This document shows, piece after piece, positions 1 through 9,650 of a stretch of 64,000 nucleotides of DNA. Origin of the DNA: Alitta virens. Taxonomy: Eukaryota > Annelida > Polychaeta > Phyllodocida > Nereididae. Position numbers and translations under genes: made by a program. The notes under the pieces were generated by a model. The model was not told the origin of the DNA and made no database searches. It saw only the letters and a program-made list of their open reading frames with translations. The stretch spans positions 38,600,204-38,664,203 of the forward strand of contig OW028582.1 in NCBI GenBank assembly GCA_932294295.1, in the 5' to 3' direction. Each line of letters begins with the position of its first letter. Within the stretch, counting starts at the first letter, position 1.

Positions 1-2
1 GG

Positions 3-557
3 CTGAAGGAAATTTTGCAGTTAGACACAGGAACAGGAACAGGAACAGGAACAGGACTAGACACAGGAGTAGGAACAGGCTCAGGAACAGGGACCTCATG
101 CGAACAAGAATTAGACAGAGATCTGGATGTGGATCTTAGCATGGACATGGACATGGACCTGGACCTGGATCTAGAAGAGCTACATGATGGAAATGAAATG
201 AGGCTGCTTCTAGACATTCTGTATGACAATAATATAGTGGGAGATGGTAGTGGTGAGGGTGATAATAATAATGCGCCTATTTTAAATGATGCTGATGATG
301 CTGATGATAGAGATAACAATGATGATGATGATGATGATTTTGAAGGTAACATGGTTTTTGATGGAGATGATTACTCGGTGAATTTCCACCGCCACATTAA
401 CGTAGAAAATATACGTGACCTCGAGTTCGATGGAGGGGCAGTACGGGAGACTGTGTATCGTGTACACTTTAATGCTAACTGGGCCGGTGTAAATCTAGTC
501 GATATAATGGGTGGACTTGAGGGAGTGATCGATGACATTGTCACCAGACTCAATTAG
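3..557 (+). CDS. N-terminal part of a protein-primed family-B DNA polymerase, left end outside window, ends at in-frame TAG
   Basis: The reading frame is open from the first bases of the window, so the true start lies to the left or is one of the internal ATGs. It begins with a hexamer-repeat region (about 27-100) giving alternating Thr-Gly, then a very acidic Asp/Glu/Asn-rich stretch with Met-Asp and Leu-Asp dipeptide repeats (about residues 30-120). The last 60 residues are ordinary sequence ending in a helix-like segment. The TAG at 555-557 is in the same frame as the polymerase that resumes seven codons later, and the text on both sides reads as one continuous N-terminal domain of metazoan Polinton-type PolB proteins. 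I therefore treat this and the next entry as one gene with a nonsense codon. It could be a decayed copy, a readthrough codon or a sequencing error. Confidence 0.65.
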   Translation: MKEILQLDTGTGTGTGTGLDTGVGTGSGTGTSCEQELDRDLDVDLSMDMDMDLDLDLEELHDGNEMRLLLDILYDNNIVGDGSGEGDNNNAPILNDADDADDRDNNDDDDDDFEGNMVFDGDDYSVNFHRHINVENIRDLEFDGGAVRETVYRVHFNANWAGVNLVDIMGGLEGVIDDIVTRLN

Positions 558-578
558 AGTTACAATCCTCATGATCTG

Positions 579-3500
579 GTGAGATTTTTCATTCAAAACG
601 AAGCTTTTTACAGCCCCCATACCTTAGGACTCATGCCTCTACACCAGCTCAATATTTTCAAAGTTCTCGAACTGCTGGAAATCTTACTTCAATCGGATGA
701 CGAGTTGTACTTGGATGAGCCTCTCGAAATCCACATTGGTGTTATACGCAATCCTCTAGGTGCTGGTAGGAGTGAGGGCCTCAATTATGTTGATGACCTG
801 CATAGACTTCGATGTATATGCAAAATAAACAATAGTGACAATTTATGTCTATCAAGGGCGATTGTGGTGGGAATAGCCAGGGGGGATCTCAGTGAAGCTC
901 CTTCGACTGATCGGGTGTTACATCAGAAGGCAAGAACTAAATACTACACAATGATTAATTCAAGACGAAAGTTACAAAAGGTGGAGGCTGTGAGGTTGCA
1001 CACGCGTGCTGGGTTCGATCTAGGTTACGTGCCCTCATTCACTGACATTCCCTCTTTCGAGCGGGAGGCAAATACACGTATTGTGGTTTTTGGCCGGGGG
1101 TCAGGTGTTCGTCCTCTCTATGTGGGTGTTGAACAGCGCCAGAGAACAGTTTACCTGCTTTACGTCGAAGATCCTCTGAGGCCTACAGCTGTAGGACACT
1201 TCCACACCATCACCAAAGTGAATTGTCTCTTTGGAAAGAGCTCATTTTGTTCGAAGTGTCTGCAGCCCTATGACAAGCGCTATGGTCACAGTGGTTGTGA
1301 ACAGTGTGTGTCATGTAGAGGTGATTCATGTGACATTGTTAACTCTGAAAAACACTCATGTACCACGTGTAACCGCTTCATGCGATCCACGGAGTGCGCC
1401 CGTCGGCATCTCGAAAATGGTGTCTGCTCCAGTACACACAGATGCAAAGCATGCGGTGTGTACTATATTCCATCTCGTGAACACCGATGCGACATGCGCG
1501 AGTGTCGTATTTGCAAGCAGTGGGTGTCTGGGGTCCATTTTTGCTACATCAGACAGCAGCCCCCGAAAGCTGTGTCCTACAAATATATGTTTGCTGATTT
1601 CGAGACTGACCCCACAACTGAATATCACACTCCTAATCTACTCTGCGCTCACTGGGAATGCGAGCACTGTATCGACTACACTTACAGGGAGAGACAACAC
1701 TGCGCACACTGTGGCACAGCCTGTCCGAAATGTTCGGCTCTCGTCTCGCGCAATATTGCCAGGGGTCACCCTGAGAGAACACTCTGCATGGATGATGAAA
1801 CCTGTGGAATGAGGTCCGTACGCTTTTTCGGCGATAACACCGCCACTGAGTTTTGCGAATTTTTTTTCACAAGGGAATTTGAGGGTTATACACTCCTTTT
1901 CCACAATGGGCAGGCGTATGACGCGTATTTCATCGCTAAGTACATCTTCTGTACCATGCGCAAAATGCCCCGAGTAATTTACAGGGGGAGCAAGATCGTT
2001 GCGATCGACACTGGGAAGTTCCGAGTGATCGACTCTCTAAACTTTCTGACGTTCCCCCTGAGTCAGATGCCTAAAGTTTTCGGCCTGCAGGGTGTTAAAA
2101 AGGGCACGTTCCCAGTCTTTTTTAATCAGAAGGAGAACTGGGACTACGTGGGGCCTATGCCTCACCCCTACTGCTACCGTGTGAACAGCATGAAGCCTAA
2201 GGCTCGTGAAGAGTTCATGCAGTGGTATGTACAGCAACGGGGTAAGGTCTTTGACTTTAAGAAAGAACTACTGGCATATTGCGAAGATGATGTGAACATT
2301 TTACAGGAAAGCTGTAACGCATTCAGGAGCTGGCTTTTGGGTATCACATCGCGTGATGAGGTGGTGGACATCGGAGAAGGGGGTGAACAGAACACCAAGA
2401 CTATCGGTGTTGATCCCCTTCAATATAACACACTGGCCAGCGTATGCATGGTTACGTACCGATATCTGTTTTTAACAGAGAAATATTCAGTCGAGCTGGA
2501 GGATGGTCGTACAGTGAAGGGTTTCCTTCAAAACGATAAGTTAAAGCTAGTGGGGGATGAGGGAAATGTTATCAGCAGTGAGGAAGTGGAGGTGCGCTCG
2601 ATGCAGTTTGAATCGACACCTTTTGCCAGAATGCCATCTTGTGGTTTTGCTGGTATTGATGCTCACAGTCGCTCGTCCATTGTTTGGCTTGAATATGAGT
2701 CACAACGGCTGGGAGTACCCATTCAGCATGCGCGCAATGGTGGCGAGCATCGTGTGAGGAATCAGACTAGTGATGGGTGGTTAAAGTTAGACGGATACTA
2801 TCTCGATGTAAAGACGGGGCGCGCATCGGCGTGGGAATTCTATGGATGTGTGTTTCATGGTTGTAAATGGTGTTTTGGTGGAGCGAAAGCCATGCCCAAT
2901 GTACGACACCCCCATACTGGCGAAAGTCTCAAGACTCTCTTCATGCGAACTGAAGCAAGGCTAAAGTATCTGAGGTATGTACTCAAACTCGAAGTTCACA
3001 CTATGTGGGAATGTGAATACCATGCGATGTTGAAAAATAATCGGAGGCTACAGGAGGTTGAAAGTACGTGCGAGATGCTTCCACGTCTCGATCCCCGTTC
3101 TTCTTTCTACGGGGGGCGCGTAAATGCAGTGAAACTTTACCACGAGGCCAAAGATGGTAAGAAAATCGGATACGTTGACATTTGCTCGTTGTATCCGATG
3201 GTTCTGAAAAACGATGTCTTCCCTGTGGGGATTCCAGAGGTCATCGTGGATCCTCAGACAACCGATATCAGTACCTACTTTGGTCTCGTCCAGGCACGCG
3301 TTCGCCCCCCTAGGGGTCTATACCACCCGTGTCTCCCTGTGCGCCTCAATGGTAAACTCTTCTTCCCTCTCTGTGTTAACTGTGCTCGGAATTTGTCTAA
3401 AGACCCGTGTAGCTGTTCAGATGAGAAGCGGGACCTCACTGGTACATGGACTACGGTGGACCTCCAAGATGCCCTTCTTGTGGGGTACACTGTCATAAAG

Positions 3501-4484
3501 GTGTACGAGGTATATCACTTTAAGGAGCGAACCAAGTTTGATCGTACTCAAGAGACCCCCGGACTGTTTTCGGACTATGTCAACATGTTCTTGAAAGGGA
3601 AACAGGAAGCTTCGGGGTGGCCGTCTCGAGACATGAGCGACACTGAAAAGAATGAGTACATCAAGCAGTATGAGTCAGTCGAAGGTATTCGTCTTGATGA
3701 GACCAACATTGAGTTTAACCCAGGAAAAAGAGCAACAAACAAGTTGCTCCTGAACAGCTTCTGGGGCAAGTTTGGCGAAAACAATAATCATCGCACTCAT
3801 CAATTAGCCGAGCGAGGGGTAGACATTTTCAAGTTAATAACCAATCCTTCAGTATCTCTGAAAGGGATGCACATTTTGGACGAGAAGAGATGTATGTTGG
3901 AGTACTGTAGTTCAGAGGGCTTTCTCCCCGAAATGTCGCATGTAAACGTGTTCATAGCGGCGTTTACAACTGCCAACGCGAGAAGTCGTCTATTCAATGT
4001 GCTCCACAATCTAGGCCGCAGAGTCCTTTATTTCGATACAGACTCAGTTGTCTATGAATATGACGAGAGAAACCTTCGTGAGTACACACCTGACATGGGT
4101 GATCATTTGGGGCAGTGGACAGACGAGTTGAAGAAGGATCAGTTTATATCACGTTTTGTCAGCAGTGGCCCCAAATCATATGCGTATCTGACAAATGATG
4201 AGGAAAGGACAACAAAACTCAAGGGTTTTACGTTGAACCACGAGGCAACAAAACTCTTAAATTTCGAGAGCATTTGCCGACTGGTGCTTTTTTGGGCTGA
4301 CCCCGACAACAATCCACTGCCCTCTGATGAACAGCCCCATGTTCAGGTGACCTATAACAAAATTAGACGTAACAAATACCAGTTTAAACTTTTTAATCGT
4401 GAGGAACTCAAGAAATTCAGAGTTACCTACTCGAAAAGACGACTTCTACCAGGCACGTTTGACACCGAACCCTTTGGGTTTTAG
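579..4484 (+). CDS. polB: Protein-primed family-B DNA polymerase (Polinton/adintovirus-like), main part
   Basis: Family-B polymerase of the protein-primed branch, which copies linear element or viral DNA from a terminal protein. The frame resumes after the TAG with GTG at 579; the first ATG is 633. Residues about 212-325 form a cysteine/histidine-rich zinc-binding region of CxxC pairs; a second Cys cluster (about 351-390) lies inside the exonuclease domain. Exonuclease motifs: FADFET (D340, E342), HNGQAYD (N443, D448) and YCEDD (Y567, D571). Polymerase motifs: DICSLYP (D867), K1055...NSFWG, DTDS (D1153, D1155) and KSY (K1199). Between exonuclease and polymerase, residues about 735-830 hold an inserted nuclease-like segment (D738, E753, FYGCVFHGC). 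The C-terminus ends in the short basic/aromatic tail common in this family. All catalytic positions I can identify are intact, so loss of function would come from the upstream TAG. Convergent with the next gene. Confidence 0.9.
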   Translation: MRFFIQNEAFYSPHTLGLMPLHQLNIFKVLELLEILLQSDDELYLDEPLEIHIGVIRNPLGAGRSEGLNYVDDLHRLRCICKINNSDNLCLSRAIVVGIARGDLSEAPSTDRVLHQKARTKYYTMINSRRKLQKVEAVRLHTRAGFDLGYVPSFTDIPSFEREANTRIVVFGRGSGVRPLYVGVEQRQRTVYLLYVEDPLRPTAVGHFHTITKVNCLFGKSSFCSKCLQPYDKRYGHSGCEQCVSCRGDSCDIVNSEKHSCTTCNRFMRSTECARRHLENGVCSSTHRCKACGVYYIPSREHRCDMRECRICKQWVSGVHFCYIRQQPPKAVSYKYMFADFETDPTTEYHTPNLLCAHWECEHCIDYTYRERQHCAHCGTACPKCSALVSRNIARGHPERTLCMDDETCGMRSVRFFGDNTATEFCEFFFTREFEGYTLLFHNGQAYDAYFIAKYIFCTMRKMPRVIYRGSKIVAIDTGKFRVIDSLNFLTFPLSQMPKVFGLQGVKKGTFPVFFNQKENWDYVGPMPHPYCYRVNSMKPKAREEFMQWYVQQRGKVFDFKKELLAYCEDDVNILQESCNAFRSWLLGITSRDEVVDIGEGGEQNTKTIGVDPLQYNTLASVCMVTYRYLFLTEKYSVELEDGRTVKGFLQNDKLKLVGDEGNVISSEEVEVRSMQFESTPFARMPSCGFAGIDAHSRSSIVWLEYESQRLGVPIQHARNGGEHRVRNQTSDGWLKLDGYYLDVKTGRASAWEFYGCVFHGCKWCFGGAKAMPNVRHPHTGESLKTLFMRTEARLKYLRYVLKLEVHTMWECEYHAMLKNNRRLQEVESTCEMLPRLDPRSSFYGGRVNAVKLYHEAKDGKKIGYVDICSLYPMVLKNDVFPVGIPEVIVDPQTTDISTYFGLVQARVRPPRGLYHPCLPVRLNGKLFFPLCVNCARNLSKDPCSCSDEKRDLTGTWTTVDLQDALLVGYTVIKVYEVYHFKERTKFDRTQETPGLFSDYVNMFLKGKQEASGWPSRDMSDTEKNEYIKQYESVEGIRLDETNIEFNPGKRATNKLLLNSFWGKFGENNNHRTHQLAERGVDIFKLITNPSVSLKGMHILDEKRCMLEYCSSEGFLPEMSHVNVFIAAFTTANARSRLFNVLHNLGRRVLYFDTDSVVYEYDERNLREYTPDMGDHLGQWTDELKKDQFISRFVSSGPKSYAYLTNDEERTTKLKGFTLNHEATKLLNFESICRLVLFWADPDNNPLPSDEQPHVQVTYNKIRRNKYQFKLFNREELKKFRVTYSKRRLLPGTFDTEPFGF
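2760..3060 (+). other. Inserted endonuclease-like domain within PolB
   Basis: This segment (residues about 728-828) contains LDGYY, then Trp-Glu-Phe-Tyr-Gly-Cys, then Phe-His-Gly-Cys and a Trp-Cys pair. The spacing Asp-x14-Glu followed by a His-Gly-Cys motif is like the very-short-patch-repair/restriction-endonuclease fold found inserted in many metazoan element-encoded PolB proteins. The fold assignment is inference from the motif pattern alone. Confidence 0.45.
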
Positions 4485-4733
4485 GGTGAGATATAAGTAG
4501 AGTAGTCATGTTACCTTTTTTCAATGTCCACTGTTACACTCTACTTCGTCTATAAAAAAATTTTTATGTTAAATGTAGTAAAACGATTTTTTTCCATTAG
4601 AGCATGTTTATTAATTATTTAACGTTTGAATCACCATACATGTACTTATTTTTTCCCCCCTACAGTATCATTTCCAGTTATGTCCGATGTTCAGAGCTTT
4701 ATTTTTATATATTCAGTAGAGTATACGTACCTG

Positions 4734-4830
4734 AAATGAATGATTTAATGATTTAACGAATGATTGACTGAATGAATGAATGATTTAACGCGTGATTGAC
4801 TGAATGAATGAATGAATGAATGAATGCGCG
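4734..4830. repeat. Degenerate (GAAT)n microsatellite
   Basis: Repeated TGAA/GAAT units interspersed with two GATTTAACG(A/C)GTGATTGACT-like blocks, giving a two-level repeat just downstream of the polymerase. Confidence 0.8.
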
Positions 4831-5271
4831 AATGCGGTTTTTTTCAGTATCGATTCTTGTTTATTAGTGGTCGTATACCAGAGAATTTTGACTGTGATAT
4901 ACATATATAATACTGACTGTTGACTGTTGACTGTTCAGGTAATATATGAATAAACCTATGTGAATGTAAATATATATATATTTAAATGTCAATTACCGCA
5001 ATGTTTGTAACTCCTCCTCCTTTTATTTGATATAATGAATGTAACCTGTCTTTTCTACGTTTGCTGTTGTAATAAAATATGGCCATTGAGCTTTTTTAAA
5101 ACCGGAGATACTGACTTAATTTTATTTCGTGTTGGAGTGTCTCCTGAATATTTAGCTGTTAATGATGATGATGATGATGATTTTTTTTTGTAAGCCTTTT
5201 TTTGAAAATCACAGGCCACTTTTTTTTACTAAGAAATTGAAACAAAATCGATTGTTTGAAATTTGAGAATA

Positions 5272-5277
5272 TTTATT
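5272..5277 (-). terminator. Poly(A) signal for the leftward 358-codon gene
   Basis: TTTATT on the plus strand is AATAAA on the minus strand. It lies about 35 bp beyond the stop codon of the leftward gene, a normal distance for a short 3' UTR. Confidence 0.6.
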
Positions 5278-5311
5278 AAGTCATCAAAACGAATAAACAA
5301 ATCACACTGTT

Positions 5312-6388
5312 CTATTGAGGCTGAGGTGGAAGGACATTTGCCTGTTGAATTTCATTGTCTCCTCTTTTTACTACTAATTCATAGCAAGAATCTATTAACC
5401 GTTCTGATACAAGTTCAGAAGGTGTTACAGACTTTACAACCTGCTCTTCAATTTTAGCAATTCCATCTACATAAGTGAAAATATCATAAATTTCACTTAA
5501 GAAATACAGTCTCTTGTGATTGAGCATGGACGAAACGGCCTCAACAATCCGCAGAACATTGACCTTGGTTACTTTCTCCTCGATGGTCTCCCTGACTAGC
5601 GCTGCTGAAGGAGGCATGATAGTCATGTCATCCACGTCATAACCGGTCTCCTTCAATAACACGTTGTAGTACACTCGTTGAGTAATTTCGAGCTTAGAAG
5701 GTCTCAATAGCTGTACAGCCTCTATGGTGTAGGAGGAGGGGTCATTATCCTCTCCAGGTGAAGACTGAATGTAGTTCTGCACTGCCATTTCACACTGTTC
5801 ACGATCCATGTACACATTTAGAGACTTGAGACCTCTTTTTTCAATAGACCATCTGTAGCACTTGACAGTGGGGCACTCTTCAAGATGTTTGTATTTGTCA
5901 CTGTCATTTCCACCACTCTGAGGTGTGCTTATAACATGGTCAAGCTTGTCAAGCGAGGCGTGAAGTTTTTCGAATTCCTCACGGCGTAAATTGATTGTTT
6001 TGCTGTGTAGAAATTCGGTCACACTGGCAATGCTCTCCTGCTCTACCTTAGGGTGTAATATGGACAAAAAGTATAGTTCTTCCTTGTCATGCTTCTGGAA
6101 CTTCGTGCTCATCAGAAACTGCTTCTTGGTTAGGCGTTGCTCCATGGCTTTACGATTCACAATCGCATCAAGCAGGTTATCGGCTGATTCTCGGATTTTC
6201 TCGAAAGACTTCTTCGCGATGTGAACATTACGCCACTTGCCTGTATCGTCGTTGTATCTGGATATGGTTATGTAGCCAGTCTTGTATTGCAGAGCCGCGT
6301 CTGCGATGACTCTCGTCTTCTCTGACAGGCAGATGGTCATTCCACTGGAACCCTGAGGAGTCTGGGCATTGAGCTGGCTGGTAGTCAT
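5312..6388 (-). CDS. Hypothetical protein of the PolB element (358 aa, possible PC4-like N-terminal region)
   Basis: A long, uninterrupted leftward frame. The first true ATG is at 6388; an upstream in-frame GTG at 6418 is less likely because the TATA box sits only about 40 bp beyond it. I do not recognise the protein with certainty. Residues about 35-80 read as short strands followed by a helix (YITISRYNDDTG, then VHIAKKSFEKIRESADNL). This loosely recalls the PC4/Sub1 single-stranded-DNA-binding fold; that is a guess from pattern. The middle has CPTVKCYRW and a helical segment, and the C-terminal third is mostly predicted helix. There is no signal peptide or membrane segment. Its GC content matches the polymerase and the two genes converge, so I infer they belong to the same element. 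A DNA-binding or replication-accessory role is possible but unproven. Confidence 0.6.
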   Translation of the reverse strand: MTTSQLNAQTPQGSSGMTICLSEKTRVIADAALQYKTGYITISRYNDDTGKWRNVHIAKKSFEKIRESADNLLDAIVNRKAMEQRLTKKQFLMSTKFQKHDKEELYFLSILHPKVEQESIASVTEFLHSKTINLRREEFEKLHASLDKLDHVISTPQSGGNDSDKYKHLEECPTVKCYRWSIEKRGLKSLNVYMDREQCEMAVQNYIQSSPGEDNDPSSYTIEAVQLLRPSKLEITQRVYYNVLLKETGYDVDDMTIMPPSAALVRETIEEKVTKVNVLRIVEAVSSMLNHKRLYFLSEIYDIFTYVDGIAKIEEQVVKSVTPSELVSERLIDSCYELVVKRGDNEIQQANVLPPQPQ

Positions 6389-6454
6389 GCTGTTTATCGA
6401 GTGATTCTTTGTTTTCACGAAAGAAGCGAATGACTCTAGGACTCCGGGCTTGAG

Positions 6455-6462
6455 TTTATATA
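6455..6462 (-). promoter_or_regulatory. TATA box for the leftward 358-codon gene
   Basis: TTTATATA on the plus strand is TATATAAA on the minus strand. It lies 67 bp upstream of the ATG at 6388, which predicts transcription starting near 6425-6435 with a 5' leader of about 40 bp. Confidence 0.6.
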
Positions 6463-6652
6463 CGACCCAGGGTCAACGTTAGCGAGGGCATTCATGCAAA
6501 TGTCATGGTAATGCAACCCTAACACCCAATCGTTTTACTGTATCATATTGAACTGGCCAATTTCGACATGCCTCAGAGTGTAGCAGGTGAGAGTGGACCA
6601 ATCAGCTGCGTTATCATATTGCTCTAGCGGTCTAACCAATAGCAAACATTCA

Positions 6653-6997
6653 TCAGGGTTTACGTGTAGACAGCGTGGGCTGGGGCAACATAATTCCCAG
6701 TGATGATGAGAGGAGTGCGGTCCACAAATTGCTATCACCATTGCGTAAAGAGAGGTTGGCTATACACGTGATGATTACGATATATAGAATCACCACTTGG
6801 CAAATGAAAATAACCTCATTCTTCGGGAGAATTCTACCGAAAAGTTTCCAATTGCTGGTGCTTGTGACGGAGTAAATATCGGCGACATCAGGAGTGTCAT
6901 GTGCTGTAGAACTTATTCCCGAGTTTTCATGTGTTTCCTCACTAGGATGAAGAGGTAAACCCTCAATGAATTTTCCTGTAACGTCCTCACCTTCCAT
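6653..6997 (-). CDS. Small membrane protein of the PolB element (114 aa)
   Basis: Leftward ORF starting at ATG 6995-6997. Residues 1-60 are polar and acidic. A strongly hydrophobic segment follows at about residues 62-80 (VIFICQVVILYIVIITCIA), long enough for one transmembrane helix. After a short polar loop (NLSLRNGDSN) comes LWTALLSSSLGIMLPQP, a second hydrophobic stretch ending in prolines. The layout is a polar N-terminal tail, one firm membrane helix and a short membrane-associated C-terminal end. The tail pattern LLSS-x-LG-x-x-LP-x-P resembles small hypothetical proteins in other invertebrate genomes, as far as I recall, but I cannot name a family. It lies upstream of the 358-codon gene on the same strand, inside the GC-richer block. 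Confidence 0.5.
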   Translation of the reverse strand: MEGEDVTGKFIEGLPLHPSEETHENSGISSTAHDTPDVADIYSVTSTSNWKLFGRILPKNEVIFICQVVILYIVIITCIANLSLRNGDSNLWTALLSSSLGIMLPQPTLSTRKP

Positions 6998-7990
6998 CGC
7001 GCAGAGTACAAATGATTGAAATAATCGATGTATTTACATTGTCCCATAATAAACATAGCCTAGGGGTGAACATAGTTGTCGCATAGTTGTCACATGACCC
7101 GGAGCTAATAAATCATGTGCAGTCCAGCCCTCAATGGGGGAGTATAATTAGTAGCGGCAGTCAAGCGTAGCGAGATCGCTCTCTCCACAGCCACACCCAC
7201 AGCATGATATGATATCATAGCCCGATGTGCGTATCATAAAGGCACTAATGTAGTTATATAGACACTGATATATTTATTAAACCAAGATTAGAACGGAGCT
7301 CCAACTAAGAAGCTGCAAATGAATATAGCAAATGGCATTGCAGGAAACGAAGGCAATTAGGATTGAAACTAATTTAACTTTTCTCTTTAGGTAATGCCAT
7401 TTTATGTTCTGATTGCCCTCCTTCTCCCATTCAACAGCAGGGGGCCTTTTTAAGTGTACAGACTCCTTCATTTTACTGCAGTTCACGAGAAAAGACCTGT
7501 GCGCTTCACTGCATGTTTTTGAGCTATGGGACCAACTGATGTAGCCTTAATAATTTTGTATTCTATTCAGTGATCTGAACTGAGACGTATAGCCTGGGAA
7601 TGGAACCCGCTGACCCTCATGAAGACCTGACCAGCCCTAACCCATAAGCATTAAGCACTGCTAGGTAAAACACATGCATATACAAGAAAGGATTCAAATA
7701 AGAATTGAAGTAGCAAGGAAATGAAAATGTTTATGTCTAGAATGTAAATGTGGCCATAGAATCTCTATAGTGTAGCAGCATAGACGTTTTTTCTGTGTGG
7801 GGTAGGGTGGTGTGACTGTGGCATATATACAGACCCAGTTAAAGCATTCATTGGGAAATGGAGACTTTACATGCCAAATGACCTTCAACTCTGCCAAGTG
7901 AGCCTTTTAAGCACTTGGAAAATGCAGTAAGTAATTTACAATGAAAGAAGGACTGGGAACAAAATCAGTGTGGGTCACGCTCTTCAAAAG
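6998..7990. other. Right flank of the PolB element; possible element end not defined
   Basis: No convincing gene. It contains a repeated CATAGTTGTC (about 7070-7095), a perfect 12-bp palindrome TATGATATCATA (about 7207-7218) and a change to AT-rich sequence from about 7240. I could not find a long terminal inverted repeat, whose partner would in any case lie outside the window. Confidence 0.4.
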
Positions 7991-8004
7991 GGATGCCATC
8001 TACA

Positions 8005-8130
8005 CTGTAAAAATGTAAAAAAAAAATTCCTGTCGTTTTTACAGTATTTTGCTGGCAAACTTTTGCACAGTATCTTATTGCAAAATTTTAAGTTACAAGC
8101 TGGTCTTCTGTTAAGTAAAACAAATGGATA
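8005..8130. repeat. Short copy of a TTTTTACAGTA repeat
   Basis: ACTGTAAAAA followed by GTTTTTACAGTATTTTGCTGGCAAA and a GCACAGTATCTT segment aligns by eye with 11905-12030, where the same words recur in the same order. Dispersed MITE-like repeat. Confidence 0.5.
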
Positions 8131-9440
8131 ATTATTCGTTGAGCAGCAATAAAATATGCAGTAATGTGGTTATCTTTGGTCAATTACCATTCTTTATTCT
8201 GTCATACAGCATGCTCGGATTTAATGAGTTAATCCATTTAGGCTTGATTTCTCACAGATGAACCGCCCCAAATAATTAATAAGTGGCATTATATCTGCTA
8301 GAATGACACCATGTGTAGTTTGTCTGATCTAATCTTGTCCTGGACATTCTGGTCAATGTCTTTGGTTCTGGTCAATGCCCTACATCAACTATGTCTTTGG
8401 TCAGTATTTGGTCAGTTCCCAGATCACAATTTACACACCAGGAAAATTGTCCTGTCTTAAAACCTGTTTACTTTTATATTGAAATGAAACGAAATAAAAC
8501 TTTTACTCACATAACTTGTAGTTGTATTAGATAAATGTTATTATCGTTGTAATAACGTATAATCGCTCTTCAAATTTTCTCTTGAATCTGAGAGCATGAT
8601 GTCAGTTTTCTCCTGTATTTGCACTATAAATTACATGTTTCATTTTCTAAAAAAAAACAACAATACTCATAACTAAGACTTAATCAAAACAGTTTTAAAT
8701 TAGCAGTTAACAGTTTGTTTGACTAATTCCCTCATGATGTCACGGGTGAAGAAGAAACGTGTGTATTGCTATTTATGAACTTTTTATTTCATTTTCTAGG
8801 TCCATATTGCCAATTTACCTATATATGTCACCTAATCTAAAAAAATTAAATTTTCCTTTACAAACAAACTAATCTTCACAAAAACTCAAACAAACTAATG
8901 CCTATATTTTCTGGTCATTAACTGCAGAGAAATGGGAAAATCCTCGCCTGAGAAGTTAAATTGAGGGGAAGACACATATCTTACAGCTAAATCAATTCTG
9001 TAATGACATTCAGGCCATTTACTTGTGGGTAAATTGTTAGTAATCAAAAAATTTGTTTAACAATTGTGATGATAAAAACATTACACTGTCATTTTTAAAA
9101 AACGAAAAGTCAAACACATTCCTATGTTCTGCAGCATTATGCCAATAGAGGTCACTAGGAGCAGGTTGCTTTAATACCAGGTTACAAAGTCTTGGCTGCC
9201 TCATCAACTACCAATTGAAACTTTGGTGTAAGAAACAAGATCCATAAAATAAATCATAAAGTTATCATCAAATCTAAAATAGAATTTCTTTAATTGTGAT
9301 AATCGGTATTAGGTAGCCTACAATTTTTAATATGAAAAAGAAAAGTTCTGCTAAAAAGAATGATCTTACAGGTTAATTGTATTGTCTTTCAAAAAACAGA
9401 TTATTCCAATGTCTGGTATTATCGCCGATTTCACTGTGTC
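8131..9440. other. Non-coding AT-rich DNA
   Basis: No long frame on either strand, no recognisable repeat beyond a GGTCAATG/GGTCAGT word repeated around 8350-8420, and no clear regulatory site. Confidence 0.5.
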
Positions 9441-9445
9441 ATTTA

Positions 9446-9590
9446 AAGTTCTTCGTTGTTTCTGTTGCTGTTGTTGATGTTGATGGTTCTGCTGTTTTTT
9501 TTGATGTTTCTGTTGTTGCTGATGTTGTTGTTGTTTGTGTTGTTGTTGATGGTGTTGATGTTTTTGTTGTTGTTGTTGTTAGTTTATCGC
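9446..9590. repeat. Imperfect (GTT/GAT)n trinucleotide repeat
   Basis: Runs of GTT with interspersed GAT and TCT. The valine- and leucine-rich frames that open through it are by-products of the repeat. Confidence 0.8.
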
Positions 9591-9650
9591 AAGTATTTAA
9601 GCATCAGTGATCCTGTTCCTGATATGCTCTTCAAATTTGGATCATTTTAA

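Larger units (their letters stand above)
4485..5311. other. Intergenic region between convergent genes, with poly(A) signals and simple repeats
   Basis: No credible gene. It holds plus-strand AATAAA at 4949-4954 and 5071-5076, either of which could end the polymerase transcript. It also has a degenerate GAAT repeat (4734-4830), a short GACTGTT repeat (about 4913-4936) and a GAT run (5163-5181). Confidence 0.6.

Noticed and set aside
1231..1812. 193-codon frame inside the polymerase, plus several opposite-strand frames between 1356 and 4009
   Set aside because: They overlap the polymerase, whose domain text is unambiguous; none shows a domain of its own.
6535..6741. 68-codon minus frame overlapping the small membrane protein
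   Set aside because: Different frame over the same DNA with no hydrophobic or motif structure; the 114-codon frame is the better candidate.
7600..7660. CCCTAACCC telomere-like word
   Set aside because: A single occurrence, not a tandem array.
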